From: Butyriboletus loyo
Lineage: Eukaryota; Basidiomycota; Agaricomycetes; Boletales; Boletaceae
NCBI GenBank assembly: GCA_038093515.1
Contig: JBBPSI010000005.1
Coordinates: 62,001-126,000, forward strand
Reading direction: 5' to 3'
Length of the DNA: 64,000 nucleotides
In this document: positions 11,342 through 23,003 of the stretch, in pieces
How the letters are laid out: the number at the start of each line of letters is the position of its first letter
Numbering within the stretch: position 1 is the stretch's first letter
Program-made: the position numbers and the translations under genes
Notes under the pieces: model-generated
What the model was told of the DNA's origin: nothing
The model's input: the letters and a program-made list of their open reading frames with translations, nothing else
Database searches by the model: none

Positions 11342-12754
11342 ATGAATTTTCTACATCCCCATAAACCTTCCCCAAAGGTTCTAGAGGCAAACGATCTTCA
11401 ATCACTCGCCAAGTACATGAAATCCGACAGCTGTCGAAATGTATTTCTCATGGTGATTTCATCGATATCGTGTCATGTATGTCACGGAATTGATGCAGGG
11501 TTCTATAGTTAGGTGCTGGTAAGAGTTACCTTGCTGTCCAGGAACGACCGGCTCAGGATCGGGCAGGTGTCAGTACCTCCGCTGGCATTCCTGACTTCAG
11601 GTCACCAGAGGCGGGTGAGTAACCCGCACCTTGATTGGAGTCGTACTCAATTGTTCCAATTACGTGGTATAGGGTTATACGTGAGCATCATGCAGCATCC
11701 AAGTTACGAGACTGAAAAGGCCCTCCAACTCCCTGACGGCCAACTCATTTCAGGCCAACTTGGCTCGGCTTAATTTGCCATATCCAGAGGCAGTGTTTGA
11801 GATAAACTTCTTTCGAAGGAACCCCGTGCCTTGTAAGTAGTTAATCGCATGTTGAGCGCACACCGCGACTCACAACTATGCGTCACTAAGTTTACACACT
11901 TGCAAAGGAGCTTTATCCGGGTCGCTATCGGCCAACCATCACTCACTCGTTCATCAAAGTGTTGCATACGCACAAGGTTCTGCACACTTGCTTCACCCAG
12001 AACATTGACACGCTTGAGCGGAGAGCGGGAGTCCCAGAGAAGAAGATCATCGAAGCTCACGGAAGTTTTGCCACACAGCGATGCATCGAGTGCAAACGCC
12101 CGTACGACAGTAAAAAGATCAAGGAAGCTGTCACCAATTCTGCGATACCACGGTGCGACCATTGCCGTGGGTTGGTCAAACCCGATATCGTGTTCTTTGG
12201 GGAGGGTGTACGTATCCAACGTTTCGATCGCAATGGTTTCCGGGCTGATTGCTGGCCAGCTCCCACCCAAATTCCACGCATCGATCCGGTCGCTACGGAA
12301 TGCTGACTTGTTAATAGTAGTGGGAACATCGCTGACTGTTCATCCGTTCGCATCTCTGGTGGACTTGGTGCCAGATGACTGTCCTCGTGTTCTAATCAAC
12401 CTGGATGAGGTCGGAAACTTCCATAGGAAACACGACATTGTTTTATTAGGCAAGTGCGACGACATCGTCCGAGAGCTCTGTCGTGAGCTTGGATGGGAAC
12501 AAGAACTGGAGAGAGCATGGGCAGCAACCGCAGACAGTGTAGAGGTTGACGATAAACCAGCTGTGTCAGAAACGAAAGCGAAGGTTGGTGAAGAGCTGGA
12601 CCGCATTACGAGAGACATCGAGAAGTCTCTCACGATTTCCAAAGAGATGCTGGGATCTGTGTCTAATTCTGACACAGGGAGAACACAAGGACAAAAAGAA
12701 TGTCCGGAGAAAAAAGGAGTAGACAAGAAGGGGATGAAAGGAGACTCTGTCTGA
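11342..12754 (+). CDS. hst2: Class I sirtuin, NAD-dependent protein deacetylase (Hst2/SIRT2 type)
   Basis: Sirtuins remove acyl groups from lysines using NAD. Seven exons (11342-11452, 11509-11518, 11567-11614, 11673-11680, 11754-11832, 11891-12207, 12260-12754) sum to 355 residues plus stop. Visible motifs are LGAGVSTSAGIPDFRSP (NAD binding), GLYANLARLNLPYPEAVFEI, TQNID with the catalytic His in EAHGSF, two zinc CxxC pairs (CIEC, CDHC), VKPDIVFFGEG and VGTSLTVHPFASL. The order and spacing match SIRT2/Hst2 rather than the Sir2 or SIRT3-5 classes. The C-terminal 100 residues are charged and Lys-rich with no fixed fold apparent. Exons 2 and 4 are only 10 and 8 bases long; dropping either destroys the NAD-binding or GLYxNL motif and breaks the frame. 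It is probably cytoplasmic or shuttling, by analogy with Hst2. Confidence 0.9.
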
Positions 12755-14095
12755 GAAGGGAAGCTTTGGGGGTGGCGCATAATTATGATGGGAATGACCA
12801 TCTTGAAGCGAATGGCGTTGTTTGTCAATTCGGTCGAGAATGTGCTCCAGAGATGTAGTTTCTGACAGGACCAAGATGGTTTCGTATTGCCAACTGCTAT
12901 TCTGGGAGCGGAAGTGGACAGTCCGGTGTAGAGGCGGTCAATGTCGATGCACATGAGGGCGTTGCCTGATCTGAATCGTGCACACTCACACCGACTTGAC
13001 AGAGGCTAAACATGTCGCCGCCTCATGATCCCTGCGGTTCGAATGCAGCTGCGGGTTAATGACCGCCCATCTAGAGAATGATGTTCCTATGCAGCGCAGC
13101 AAATTGCGAGGCTACGGTGAGTGCTCTGTGGTAATCACCGAAGCGTAGTTTGAACTCCGCGATATTTGGCGATCCACAGAATGCAACAGCCACGTGGCGG
13201 GAGCGAAGACGATCGATTTGTATTTCGTATATGCGGTTGGTAGTCCTGACGATCATGGGATAGACTAGTGGCACCCAATGGCGTATTGCGTTCTCTCTCG
13301 CCAACCCACTTGTCAGCCCCGTGTCGCTGCGTATGGAAAGCGACGTGTGAGCCATCGTCGTTGTTCGGCTCTCTTGAAGCGAAAGTAAAGCTTGGACTGA
13401 CTTCTTGTCCATTCCGGGAACCGACAAGGCTCGGAATGATTACACAGTTCTCGAGGAAGATCACGTATGATACGGTAGTGCCAAGAAGTCCCTTGCACAA
13501 AGCTGGCCAAGTAGAACCGGTCCTAACCTTTGCCGTCCCTCCGATACCGTTACCCGTCAGGCCCATAGCGATAAGGAAACTTCCATCAGGCCTCAAGGCT
13601 CCGAATAAGGTCATGTGGCCCGTAGGTCGCCCCCCTCAGTTCAACATTCGCATATGTTCAGCCCTGGTGTACATAGAGCGGATCAAACTGATAAACGAGT
13701 CATACATAAACATCAACTTAAAGGATCAAATGCCATAACCCGCCTTCCTGACCAATGGCAAATTTACTCGCAAACCTTCCATGCGGCCTTCCGGACCTGT
13801 CATATCGGAGATCTGTCCCAAACCTCCAGCCCTATAAAGCCTCGATGCCAATCCATCATCCATTCCCTCAGACACGCTATCCAACAGATGGGAATTTTTG
13901 TACGCTTGTACCTACGTCTTTGTTCGTTGCTCTCCATCCCCATGCTGCATAACATTCTGACCTGTCGCAGTCTGCTCCATCCCGCGGGAAACACACCCTT
14001 GAACGCCCATTGTAACGAAAAGAAAGGTGGGTGCATTTGCGCCAGTCAACTGTATTTCCGTTGATTTCTGTACAAGCTCCAAACGGAAGTTCATC
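12755..14095. other. No confident gene; overlapping opposite open frames
   Basis: This 1.3 kb separates the sirtuin from the MgtA gene. Two long frames overlap on opposite strands: 13135-13614 (-, 159 codons, beginning MTLFGALRPDGSFLIAMGLT) and 13268-13738 (+, 156 codons). The - strand frame has the more protein-like start, with a Gly-rich stretch, but neither shows a domain, and the second half of each is low quality. At most one can be real. The final 300 bases are CT-rich and probably contain the promoter and leader of the ATPase gene. Confidence 0.35.
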
Positions 14096-17000
14096 ATGCA
14101 ATTTTCATTTAACGCCTCAAAACTTCTTGCTGCCCCCTTCAGGGCCGGTGACGCTTCGGAGAAGCACGGCCCGGACATATCCATATCCAAACCTGCCACG
14201 CAGACGAAAGAGGCCGAACTCAATGCGAGGCTTGCTCGGTTAGCCCGCGTTCCGGTTTCACAGGTATTCGAGTAAGCACAAATGACTCATCCATCGCCTT
14301 CTCTCAACGTCCATCTAGGCTCCAGCCTACATGGAACCCCGATGGATTATCGCAGGAAATGGCTGCTGATATCCTCAGCGTAGATGGTTTGAACATACCA
14401 GTTACCGAGCGGCCCTTGGCCGCATTGTCGATCCTATGGACTGCTCTTTGGAACCCTTTCAATGTGTTGCTCACGATCCTCGCCATAGTCAACATCGCAA
14501 CGAATTCCGTGCCAACTTTCGTAGTCATGATAGCCATGGTCGTCGCTTCTACCTCGTTGAGGTACTTTCTTTCATCTTACTCTGTCAACTATGCTCACAC
14601 TTTCTGCCTCTTTGATAGGTATTGGCAAGAGATGAAGTCCATGGTTCAAGCACTCAAGCTTGTCAGATCTATTGTGACTCGCGTTCGTGTTGTTCGTCGT
14701 GTGGATTCCATCCCTCAGGAATCTGAGATCGATCAAAGACACATAGTTGCCGGTGATATCGTCGCTGTCACCAGTACGCTCTTTCACCTTCACATAGCTT
14801 CTTAAATCTCAACCGTTTTGTAGGCGGTGACGTGTTCCCTGGGGACTGTATTGTCATTTCTGCTGAGGCCTTGTCCGTTTCACAGGCGTCTCTCACAGGA
14901 GAGATATTGCCCATCGATAAGGTCGTCCGTGTTACTGCCGTGGACGAGTCCGAGCCATTCCATCTTTTGGATAATCATAATGTCTGCTTGGCCGGTACAT
15001 CGGTTGCAACCGGAAATGGCCGCGCTGTTGTGGTTTCTACCGGAAAGAACACATACATGGCTGCCATCGCTGAGGAACTCGACAAGAAAAGGCCAGAAAA
15101 CGCGATCCAGAAGAATATCAGGAAAGTTAGCTTCGTCCTGTTGGCTTTCATGGCGGTGAGTCCAAACCTAGTTTTTTTCTCCGCCCAACTGATGTCATCG
15201 TTTGATCGTATCATGCAGGTTATGGCACCGATCGTGTTTATTATCCAAGGAACAGTCAGCAAAGATTGGAAGGGCGCTATCATGTTTGCAATCGCAATCG
15301 CTGTAGGAATTACCCCGGAGATGCTTCCCATGATCGTTGTAAGTCTCTCTTCGTTTTTCCCACACCGTCTGCCGTTCACCCGCGATTGTAAAGGCCTCCA
15401 ACTTGGCTTTGTCGGCTGTTCGCATTGCTAGGCAGAATGTCATCGTAAAGCGCTTCGACGCCATCCAAAACATGGGTGCAGTCAGCATTCTATGCTCCGA
15501 CAAAACCGGCACATTGACCGCTGACCTCGTTCGTGTGGCGAAATCGGTGAACATCAAAGGCGAACTGTCAAGCCTCCCGGCCAAGTTGTCTTTCATTAAC
15601 TCATCGCTGCAAACGGGATCTCGCAGTCCTATCGACCGTGCAATTCTGGACTATGTCGGCGAAACTGAGAAGGGTTCTCTCAGTGATGACCAACTGGACG
15701 GTTGGTCTAAACTTGGCGAAGTTCCATTCGACTCCACCCGTCGCATGCTCTCAGTCCTGGCGTACCGTCCTTCTGTGCTTGAGGCAGATGCACTGTTCAT
15801 AACCAAAGGGGCCGTGGAGGAGGTCCTAGAGCGATGTGTTTCCGCCTTGCGGTATGGAGAAAGTTTGAAACCCATAGAGAACATCGGGTTCGACTCATCT
15901 TCGTCCACCACATTGACGGAAGCTCTTCGTCTTGAAATCCTCGATTCTGCCAAGCGACTAAATGAAGATGGGCTTCGGTTGGTCGCCGTAGCTTGTCGCA
16001 AGGCGCCCGTCAAAATAGGTTCGAGCATTTCTGCCGAGGACGAGGAAGACTTGGTTTTTGTTGGTTTTATCGCCTTGTTGGATCCATTGAAGCCGGACGC
16101 TGCTGAGGCAATTCAGAAACTAGGAAGCCTCCATGTCCAGGTATTGCAACCCGTTTCATCGTCGATGGTATGGTCATGTGGGACTGATTAATGTGATCCA
16201 GGTGCGAATTCTTACTGGAGATGCTCCGGCGGTGGCTGCCAAGGTTGCCCGTGACCTTGGTCTTTTCAATGCCCTCAACCTCACCAAGGTGGCTGACGCA
16301 CGGTCCCCAAAGGACGAAGAAGCAGCATCCGAGGTGGCCTCCGAAAATATTGATGAATCAAGTTTAATCGTTACGGGACCTCAGCTCGCTGCAATCGCCA
16401 AGGACCAGGAGCTTCTAAACGAGACAATCGAGCGTGCGATTATCTTCGCAAAGTTATCACCATACCAGAAAGCTGAGGTAGTGAAGGCGCTACGAAATGG
16501 TGGCGGTGGCCGCGCTGTTGCATTCCTGGGAGATGGAGTCAACGATGCTTTGGCGATTCGTGGTGCCGATGTCGGGATATCTGTTGATTCGGGAACCGAG
16601 ATCGCGAAAGAAGCAGCGGACGTTATTCTGCTGGAGAAGAGCCTTGGTGTTGTTGCTCGGGGTGTGGTCGAAGGCAGGATCACGTATGTTTCTAACTCGG
16701 GGGTTCAACCACGAGACTCACGTTAGTGAAAAGGCTTTTGAATACCGTCAAGTATATCAAAATGGCTTGCTCATCGAACTTCGGGAATGTCTTCTCGGTC
16801 CTGGGTACGTTCTGTGGTCTCGCAGGGAATCTTAACGTGACACTTTGAACCTACAGTTGCTTCTGCTTGGTTACCTTACCAGCCGATGTTGCCGCTGCAG
16901 CTACTGGTCCAGAACCTGCTCTATGACTTTTCTCAGGGGTCGATTCCTTGGTTCGCGTTCATTCCTCTGTTCTTTAGATATTAAACTTATTCATGCCAGG

Positions 17001-17575
17001 GACAACGTTGATCCCGAGTATCTCGAATACCCTAGAACAATGAGTGCCGGGTCCATCGTTCGGTTCATGATCTGTCTAGGTCCTTTCTCTAGCCCGTTCG
17101 ATATCATTACATATTGTATCAACTGGTAGGTTGTGTTGTCGGATTGAGCATTTTTCAACTGACTTTGCTTCAAGGTTCCACTACAAGATTCAGACAGCGG
17201 ATTCTCCACTGGTCCCACTCGCGCAGACAAACTGGTTTTTGGAAGGTTCTCTGACACAGGTATGAAATCCAACATGCTTCGTGTATCGCATCCTAATGGC
17301 TGTGTGAAAAGCTCTTCGTCATCCAGTTCCTCCGAACCCCCAAGATTCCTTTTATCCAATCGCGAGCCTCTTTCCCTGTGGTTCTCGTGACTTTTGGGAT
17401 GGCTTGTGTGTCAATGGCCATCCCCTACATTCCCAAGGTCAACACGGCGTTACATATGGCGCCTCCTGTGCCAATGTTCTATGCATACTTGGTCGGTATG
17501 GTCGGTGGTTATGCGCTTGTCATCCACATCGTGAAGACTATCTATTTGCGGGTTTTCAAGGGCGAATGGCTTTGA
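14096..17575 (+). CDS. mgtA: Magnesium-translocating P-type ATPase (MgtA type, P3B)
   Basis: P3B ATPases import Mg2+ across the plasma membrane at the cost of ATP. The order of parts is: cytosolic N-terminus, first membrane pair, actuator domain with SLTGE, membrane pair with ITPEMLPMIV, phosphorylation site CSDKTGTLT (Asp is phosphorylated), nucleotide-binding domain with KGAVEEVLERC, hinge RILTGD and FLGDGVNDALA, then six C-terminal helices. The tail (NVDPEYLEYPR, RFMICLGPFSSPFDIITYCI, IPFIQSRASFPVVLV) follows bacterial MgtA/MgtB closely and unlike fungal H+ or Ca2+ pumps. About eleven introns interrupt it, so it is a settled nuclear gene. Length is about 920 residues. The ATG at 14096 is preferred over upstream non-ATG extension. 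A bacterial origin is an inference from family resemblance. Confidence 0.9.
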
Positions 17576-17857
17576 GAAGATGGGTATTCATCACGATGAC
17601 TCGGTATGCAAAGAGTACGTTGGTAAACGAGATTAGGTGACCGTAGTGAACTTGTGTCCTGGTTTAAAGTTGTTGACGAACTGAGAGCTGCATTAAATTC
17701 GAATCCAATGGCAAGTGGCAGGGCCGAAACAAGTCAGTGTGCGGAGTCCCACGCCACGGTCCACTCCATTGAACTCTTCGTATCCGGGGAGACTCTGAGC
17801 CTGAGAAACAAGAATTTAAACCTTGACCATCAAACTTGGCCCGGATTTTCACCGCAT

Positions 17858-19138
17858 ATGAGACCATCACGAGGTCGAGGTCGAGGTGTTATTCAGCCAA
17901 GTACTCACTTCGGAGGACCACCCAATGTTAGGCAGGGCAAACGGGGGAGCAATATCTCAAACGATCATGATCGTCGCATGGAACTTATTGCCTCTGTTAG
18001 CCGTAGCAGTGGTCTTGAAAAGGACGGTGACTTGTGAGCACATTAGTGACTTCCGTTGCCGACAACGCTGAGTTGACCAGGCTGAAGAAATGCGCTGTGC
18101 AGGAAGAGTTTAGAACCTTTATCGACAAAAAAGTGCGTCGCCCCCGATGAGTTCACTGGGATAATAACATACATTTGACGATATAGCTCAGAACGTTCTG
18201 GGATTTGTACGAGGCCGGTGTTCCCACCAACTCCCAGATCGAGTCAGCGCAAAAACACAAGAGGGACAACCAGGAGAGCATATTGATATTGTTTCGTGAG
18301 TGAGGCTGACAATATCGCCCTCGCGTGGGTCGGTGTAATTAACCATTCGTCATGTACATAGGTAAACTACGCGAGGGCCTGTTCGCGTCTGAACGGAAGG
18401 ATGGCTTTGCGCTGGAAGGTCAGTGGTCAAGTCTGACGTCCGGGATATGTCTCGAATCTCTCAACCATTGACCTAGTCTACGAGACTTCGCTTTACTTGT
18501 CGGTCGTCTTCGACTCACCAGTGCAAACAACCTCTATCCTGTCCCGTCTTGTGCCAGATATCTATTCAACAACCTCCGCTCCACAGCCTCACCGTCTCGC
18601 CACCATTCTAATCCTGCTTCTCCATCAACTCGTCATCTCTTTCCCCTCCCAGAAAACTTATTTGGAACAGATTAAATATCTTGTTCCAAACTTACTGGAG
18701 CGACCGTCTCCCGCCTATTTGTGGATCTCATCATTAGCTCGAAGCTTGCGCACCTTGAACTTTGTTCAATTCGAGAGGTTGTCGCACCCTGACGCATTCG
18801 ACCACCTACTTCACTCGCCACGCCTGATTCCATCCTTGGATGTCAAGGCCACAACCACGTTCCAGGATTTGCCCCGGAATGCTGTACATGCGCTAGTTTC
18901 CCAGCTCCGGTTGAAAGCACGCAACGAGGCATGGATAGTCGTCCGAAACGCGTACCGGGAGCTCTCTTCTTCCGATGAGACGCAAATGTGGCTTGGGAAG
19001 CGACTACTCTTTGATAATTTTGGCTCCGAGGCGACCGTGGTACGATTTGATGAATGGGTGCGGAAGAGGTGTCAAGATGGGCAACTTCGACCCAAGGAAG
19101 GGGCCAAAGGCAGGTGGATGGTTTGTAAGGCAAGGTAG
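17858..19138 (+). CDS. Unidentified protein with RG-rich N-terminus
   Basis: Exons 17858-18033, 18081-18132, 18187-18295, 18362-18418 and 18477-19138 join in frame to 351 residues. The start MRPSRGRGRGVIQPSTHFGG is an RG-rich tail of the kind that binds RNA or is arginine-methylated. The rest is predicted helical: LRTFWDLYEAGVPTNSQIES, a Leu-rich core LATILILLLHQLVI, and a conserved-looking C-terminal block HALVSQLRLKARNEAWIVV. The all-helical, winged-helix-like end would fit a PCI or SAC3-like subunit of an RNA or proteasome-related complex, but this is a guess from shape. No catalytic motif, signal peptide or membrane segment is evident. The gene begins less than 300 bases after the ATPase stop, on the same strand. 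Confidence 0.65.
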
Positions 19139-19636
19139 TACCATTTTGGTGTTGTCCGTCTGGAAAGACTCGCAGAGGCACGGTGCGCATTTGAAACCGA
19201 CGATACGCTCTTGGTTGCCGATTCTCAGTGCCATCCCAAAGCTGCATTCAATGTCGTCAAAATCACTCGTCGACTCTCCCCACTGTCCGTCACGACCAAT
19301 TGTCGGTTCTCGCACCGGAGATTCCAGTTTGAGTCCGAGCCACTATATTGGCGTGGGATCATTCATATAACAACACCAGCAGCCCCATGCTAGTATCATT
19401 ATTATCTCACTTGAGACATGTAAGCACTGTACTTGCTTCGTACACCTGGGAGACATTTGTGCGGATGATATTACAGGAAGTTCATCAAACGAAGAGAAGG
19501 AGTCGGTAGCAACGGCCCACCAGCGCCGATGGATTAATGGTATTCCACCGTGCGTTTTCAATGTGTGAGCCCTCCATACGTTCTCCTCAACCTCACCAAC
19601 CGACGAAATTCGTGAATTTCTGCTTGACCGCTCGTC
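19139..19636. other. Intergenic region, no gene seen
   Basis: About 500 bases between two + strand genes; only short chance frames are present and no regulatory motif stands out. Confidence 0.4.
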
Positions 19637-21108
19637 ATGTTGAATTCCGGGTTCTTGCCGGCTTTTCCGTTCAATCCTGATCTCACGGACTGTCTCCTAA
19701 TGGCTCTGCCCGATTTCCAGAGCCTGCAGGATTTCATTTCATCCTCCAAGTTTGTTTACTCCGTCTTTCGATGTCGCCAAAACTCTATCCTTGGTGCTGT
19801 AGCGCACAATCAATTTGGTCTCGCTTTACCACAGGCCATGCGATTTATCAGATGCCTCGGCGATACCTGTTCTTCAAGTTTGGCCCACGAACTTGAACCA
19901 GAAATGGGCTTTTCCCAAGACTTCACGATCACTTCAGCGCAAGCACGCCTTTTGCAAGACCATGCTGCCACCGTTCGGACACTTGAGGATATCTATAGCT
20001 GGCGGTAAGAGTGTCTCGCGCTGTAGGAAACGTCTCAGTGACCACCTGTTCAAGAGAAAAGGATCCCAGGTCTAGAAGCAGCCGACTCTCAGGCACCGAA
20101 TCGCTGAGATTTCAGCAGTCGGTGTACAGGTTCTGGCTTCTTGCTGCGACGTGCGGCCCAGGAGCACCGGTAGACGGAAGACTTGGATACAGTAATGTCA
20201 ACCATCTACAACTCAAAGATTCAATCGTTAGGAAACAAACAACGTTTTTGCTGAGTTTAGGAGAATTTGAACTCACGGGCGTCGACGAGGTGCATAGGTT
20301 CCTTTTGGAGCTTGCCAAATGGGCGTTTGCCAAGCAGACCACACGACCGACACGTGAGTACCTTGTCAGGTCAATATTCTCATGTAGTAATTTCTGCTCC
20401 TCGATAGGTTCACACGTAAGATGTGGCGATAGAGACGATATTTATCTCGTCTGGAGCGGGCCAGCAGTCACGTTGGATGCCTTCAGGGGAAAATGGCCAT
20501 CTTTCCGTCCTATCGATTCGCAATGGTATGGCATATGGCGAGCCATGACCCACGCTTTCTTTGCAGCAGATATTGCGTCAATCACCGGTGGGAGAGTACT
20601 GTCAACCACTCGGCAGCGCTTTGTGCTTGACGATTACTTCTTGAAAACCATTGACTGTGTGTTCTTCAGACCATTCATTATAGTGAATGTGACCTACCTG
20701 ATTTCTAACAGGTAGTCGTTGTCAAGGATTGCCTTCTCTCTCCAGAAGAGATTCGTTGTGGAGTTTTTGCAGTAAGCTGACCTTCCAGCAGCTCATTATA
20801 AAAAATAACTGGACATCCTCGTAGATTGGGAATACATGATCCTAGCTATCCTTCCTTCGCGCCTGGGGAGTTTCTTGTCATTCGAGAGGAGAAGACCGCT
20901 TGGTCTGCTCGTTTCTTTCACAGAGGCGGTCGAGTCGATTCCATACCCCCAGTTCATTGAGGAGGTTTTTGATATCCGTTCAGAGTGGTACAAGGATTGG
21001 AAAAAGGATGACTGGTTATGTACTCATTGCATGACCAAGTTGTTGTCCGACAACATTCAGGCCTGGTTCGACGGAAGGGTAACGAAAGCGGATGCAACTA
21101 CCGACTAG
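19637..21108 (+). CDS. F-box-like protein of a mushroom-specific family
   Basis: Five exons (19637-20004, 20055-20353, 20408-20656, 20712-20771, 20825-21108) give 419 residues and an unbroken frame. The N-terminus has an F-box-like helical pattern (NPDLTDCLLMALPDFQSLQD, SSKFVYSVFRCRQNSI) followed by LALPQAMRFIR, an arrangement I associate with large lineage-specific families of Agaricomycetes. The C-terminus carries a short Cys pair (WLCTHCMTKLLSDNI) that may bind a metal. F-box proteins usually select substrates for SCF ubiquitin ligases, but no leucine-rich or WD repeat is recognisable here, so the substrate side is unknown. Confidence 0.65.
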
Positions 21109-21481
21109 TCGGTGAGCCATGTCGCTCGGCACCTTGATATTCTCTCCTGGTGAACGAAAGGGGGTGGAATCAGATTGTTTACTTGTGACACACCTTTAGG
21201 AGTGGTATCAATTTGATTCTCCATGTTCAGTCTCTTGTTTTCTGGTTGAATTGAGAAGACATGACTTTTAAGTGGTCAATTCTATGCGTACGACTTTCAA
21301 TTATCCTCTCGTCCATGGCGAGGAAGTATCTGCATTCATTGTCAATCTTGCGCTTGTAACATGATTAGTGATCGACTGGTATATATACACGCCCTTCACG
21401 CTCCTAAACAGCATGTAACAGCTTCCGCGGCAAGTGTAACCAGCTTGCCGACTTAGCAACTGGATCCGGAATGCGGGAAGG
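21109..21481. other. Intergenic region between convergent genes
   Basis: This 370-base stretch lies between two converging genes and should contain both 3' ends. Nothing else is recognisable. Confidence 0.4.
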
Positions 21482-22722
21482 TCACTGAATACTGACTTTG
21501 CTCATAATGTCAGTGAGCGTGTCCACAGCCCCTTCGAGCTTCCGAATTTCTTCAGGTGGTAGCTGTTCTCCTGCCTCTTCAACGTCAACTTCCTCCCCTT
21601 CCTCCTCCTCCTCCTCCTCCTCCTCCTCTTCCTCATACGCAAATAATTTCCCACTGCGCTGCTTCATGATTTGTCGGATGGTATCAATGTCGTCCTCGGA
21701 GTCTTCATCAACATCGTTCCATTGCAGTTCTAGCCTCCTCAGCTTGGGCAAGGAAGTCAATGAGTTCGCAAAGAACTTGAATGTCGATGCATTAAGGTTG
21801 TTATTCTGGAGCACCAGAGTCACCAGGTTCTGGTTTGATCCCTCCGCAAGCTTTTGCAGGGGTGGTGGCACCACATCATCACCTTCCTCTGACAATACGC
21901 AATCCGAGAAGATGAGGGTCTGTAAGGTAGACAATTTTGGCAGGGCGTGCGCCCATGCATTGACGGCTTCCTTGGATCCATCCTTGATGAATGTATTGTC
22001 CTGAAGGTCGAGATATCGCAATTTGGGGCATTTGGATAGACCTTCAGCCAGTGCAAATATCCCATCAGTCCAGATGGCGTTCTGCGGAAGTCTGACCTCC
22101 ACCAGTGTTCCATGTTCGGCGAAAGCATCTGCCCATGCAGGCGCGGATCCGTTTTCAAGCCTATTCCTGCCACAAATAACCGTCTTCAAGTTTGATGTCA
22201 AGCCCTTCTCCTTGCTCAACTCCGCTGACTTTTTCAACCAGTTCGCAATCATGATCCCTGCCTCTGGTCCTAGACCGTTGTTGTTGAGCTGGAGTATCTC
22301 AAAACGGTTATTTTCGAGAAGGTTGCGCAACGGCTCAACAGAGCGAACGCCGAAAGCATTGTCGCTGAGGTTTATTTCCACGAGTGTTGTTTTGGGTTCA
22401 ACAGCGTCACATAAAGCCTTGAGTGCGTCTGGAATCTCAGAGATGAGACGACCGGTGAAGATATCGGCGAAGTCTGCGACCTGACTCACGATCAGGGACC
22501 AGGCGAAAATGAGCGGCTTAAAGGCAATACCATCAAGTTCTGCGTCTTCTCCAGAAACTTTGCAAACTCCTGCGCAGCTTCGATACCGATGGTGTTGCCT
22601 CCCAGATGAACCTCTTCGATTAATGTAGGGTCAAAGCCTTCAAGGAGCGGCACAACGTCCACTGCGGTGTTGAGCTTGAGACTTTTGCCTCTGATGTCTA
22701 GGATTTTCATGTTTCTGACCAT
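21482..22722 (-). CDS. rna1: Ran GTPase-activating protein (RanGAP, Rna1)
   Basis: RanGAP stimulates GTP hydrolysis by Ran on the cytoplasmic side of the nuclear pore and so sets the direction of nuclear transport. Two exons (22722-22531, 22480-21482) give 396 residues, the size of fungal Rna1. The protein is a run of RanGAP-type leucine-rich repeats: GNTIGIEAA, then VADFADIFTGRLISEIPDAL with the arginine finger in the FTGR segment, LSDNAFG, LNNNGLGPEAG, ICGRNRLENGS, LDLQDNTF and LVLQNNNLNA. An acidic tail with a run of twelve or more Glu follows, as in yeast Rna1. The gene is divergent from midasin, with 281 bases between the start codons. Confidence 0.95.
21601..21629 (+). repeat. CCT trinucleotide microsatellite
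   Basis: Uninterrupted CCT/CTC repeats that, read on the - strand, encode the poly-Glu run in the acidic tail of RanGAP. Replication slippage would change the Glu count without shifting the frame, so length differences between strains are expected. Confidence 0.85.
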
Positions 22723-23003
22723 TTATGTGCGAAAGAGAAGAGGATGGTGAGGCTGGGCGACCGTGTTGGCTTGAGTCAAGTTACTCGGAAGGCTACAAGG
22801 GTGACCCATAAATATTGATAACCCATAAGAGGAAAGAGTAGTATCTGACTTGATTAAGATTTTCTTAGAGTCACGTGCACGAAGCGAAGTCCAACGCATC
22901 GCGAACGATTTTTCTGTCTGGACGTCGTCGGGGACGACGAGCTCGAGGTCGCTTGCTAAGCCGTGCACACTCTTCTCAACGTAGCCATTTTTGACGGCTC
23001 ATC
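22723..23003. promoter_or_regulatory. Shared divergent promoter of RanGAP and midasin
   Basis: The start codons of the two genes face away from each other and are separated by 281 bases, so both leaders and promoters must fit here. No TATA box is obvious, as is common for housekeeping genes. Confidence 0.6.

Noticed and set aside
11519..11561. Alternative sirtuin splice ending at the CTCAG acceptor at 11551-11555
   Set aside because: It would give DRAGVSTS in place of LGAGVSTS, destroying the invariant NAD-binding Gly; the 10-base exon model keeps the motif and frame.
12340..12954. 204-codon - strand open frame over the sirtuin 3' end
   Set aside because: It is antisense to the verified sirtuin exon and shows no domain.
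13028..13060. tRNA-like T-arm (GGTTCGAAT between CTGC and GCAG)
   Set aside because: No matching acceptor stem, D-arm or anticodon arm could be laid out in the flanking bases.
21498..22004. 168-codon + strand open frame with a poly-Ser run
   Set aside because: It is antisense to RanGAP; the Ser run is the opposite strand of the Glu codons.
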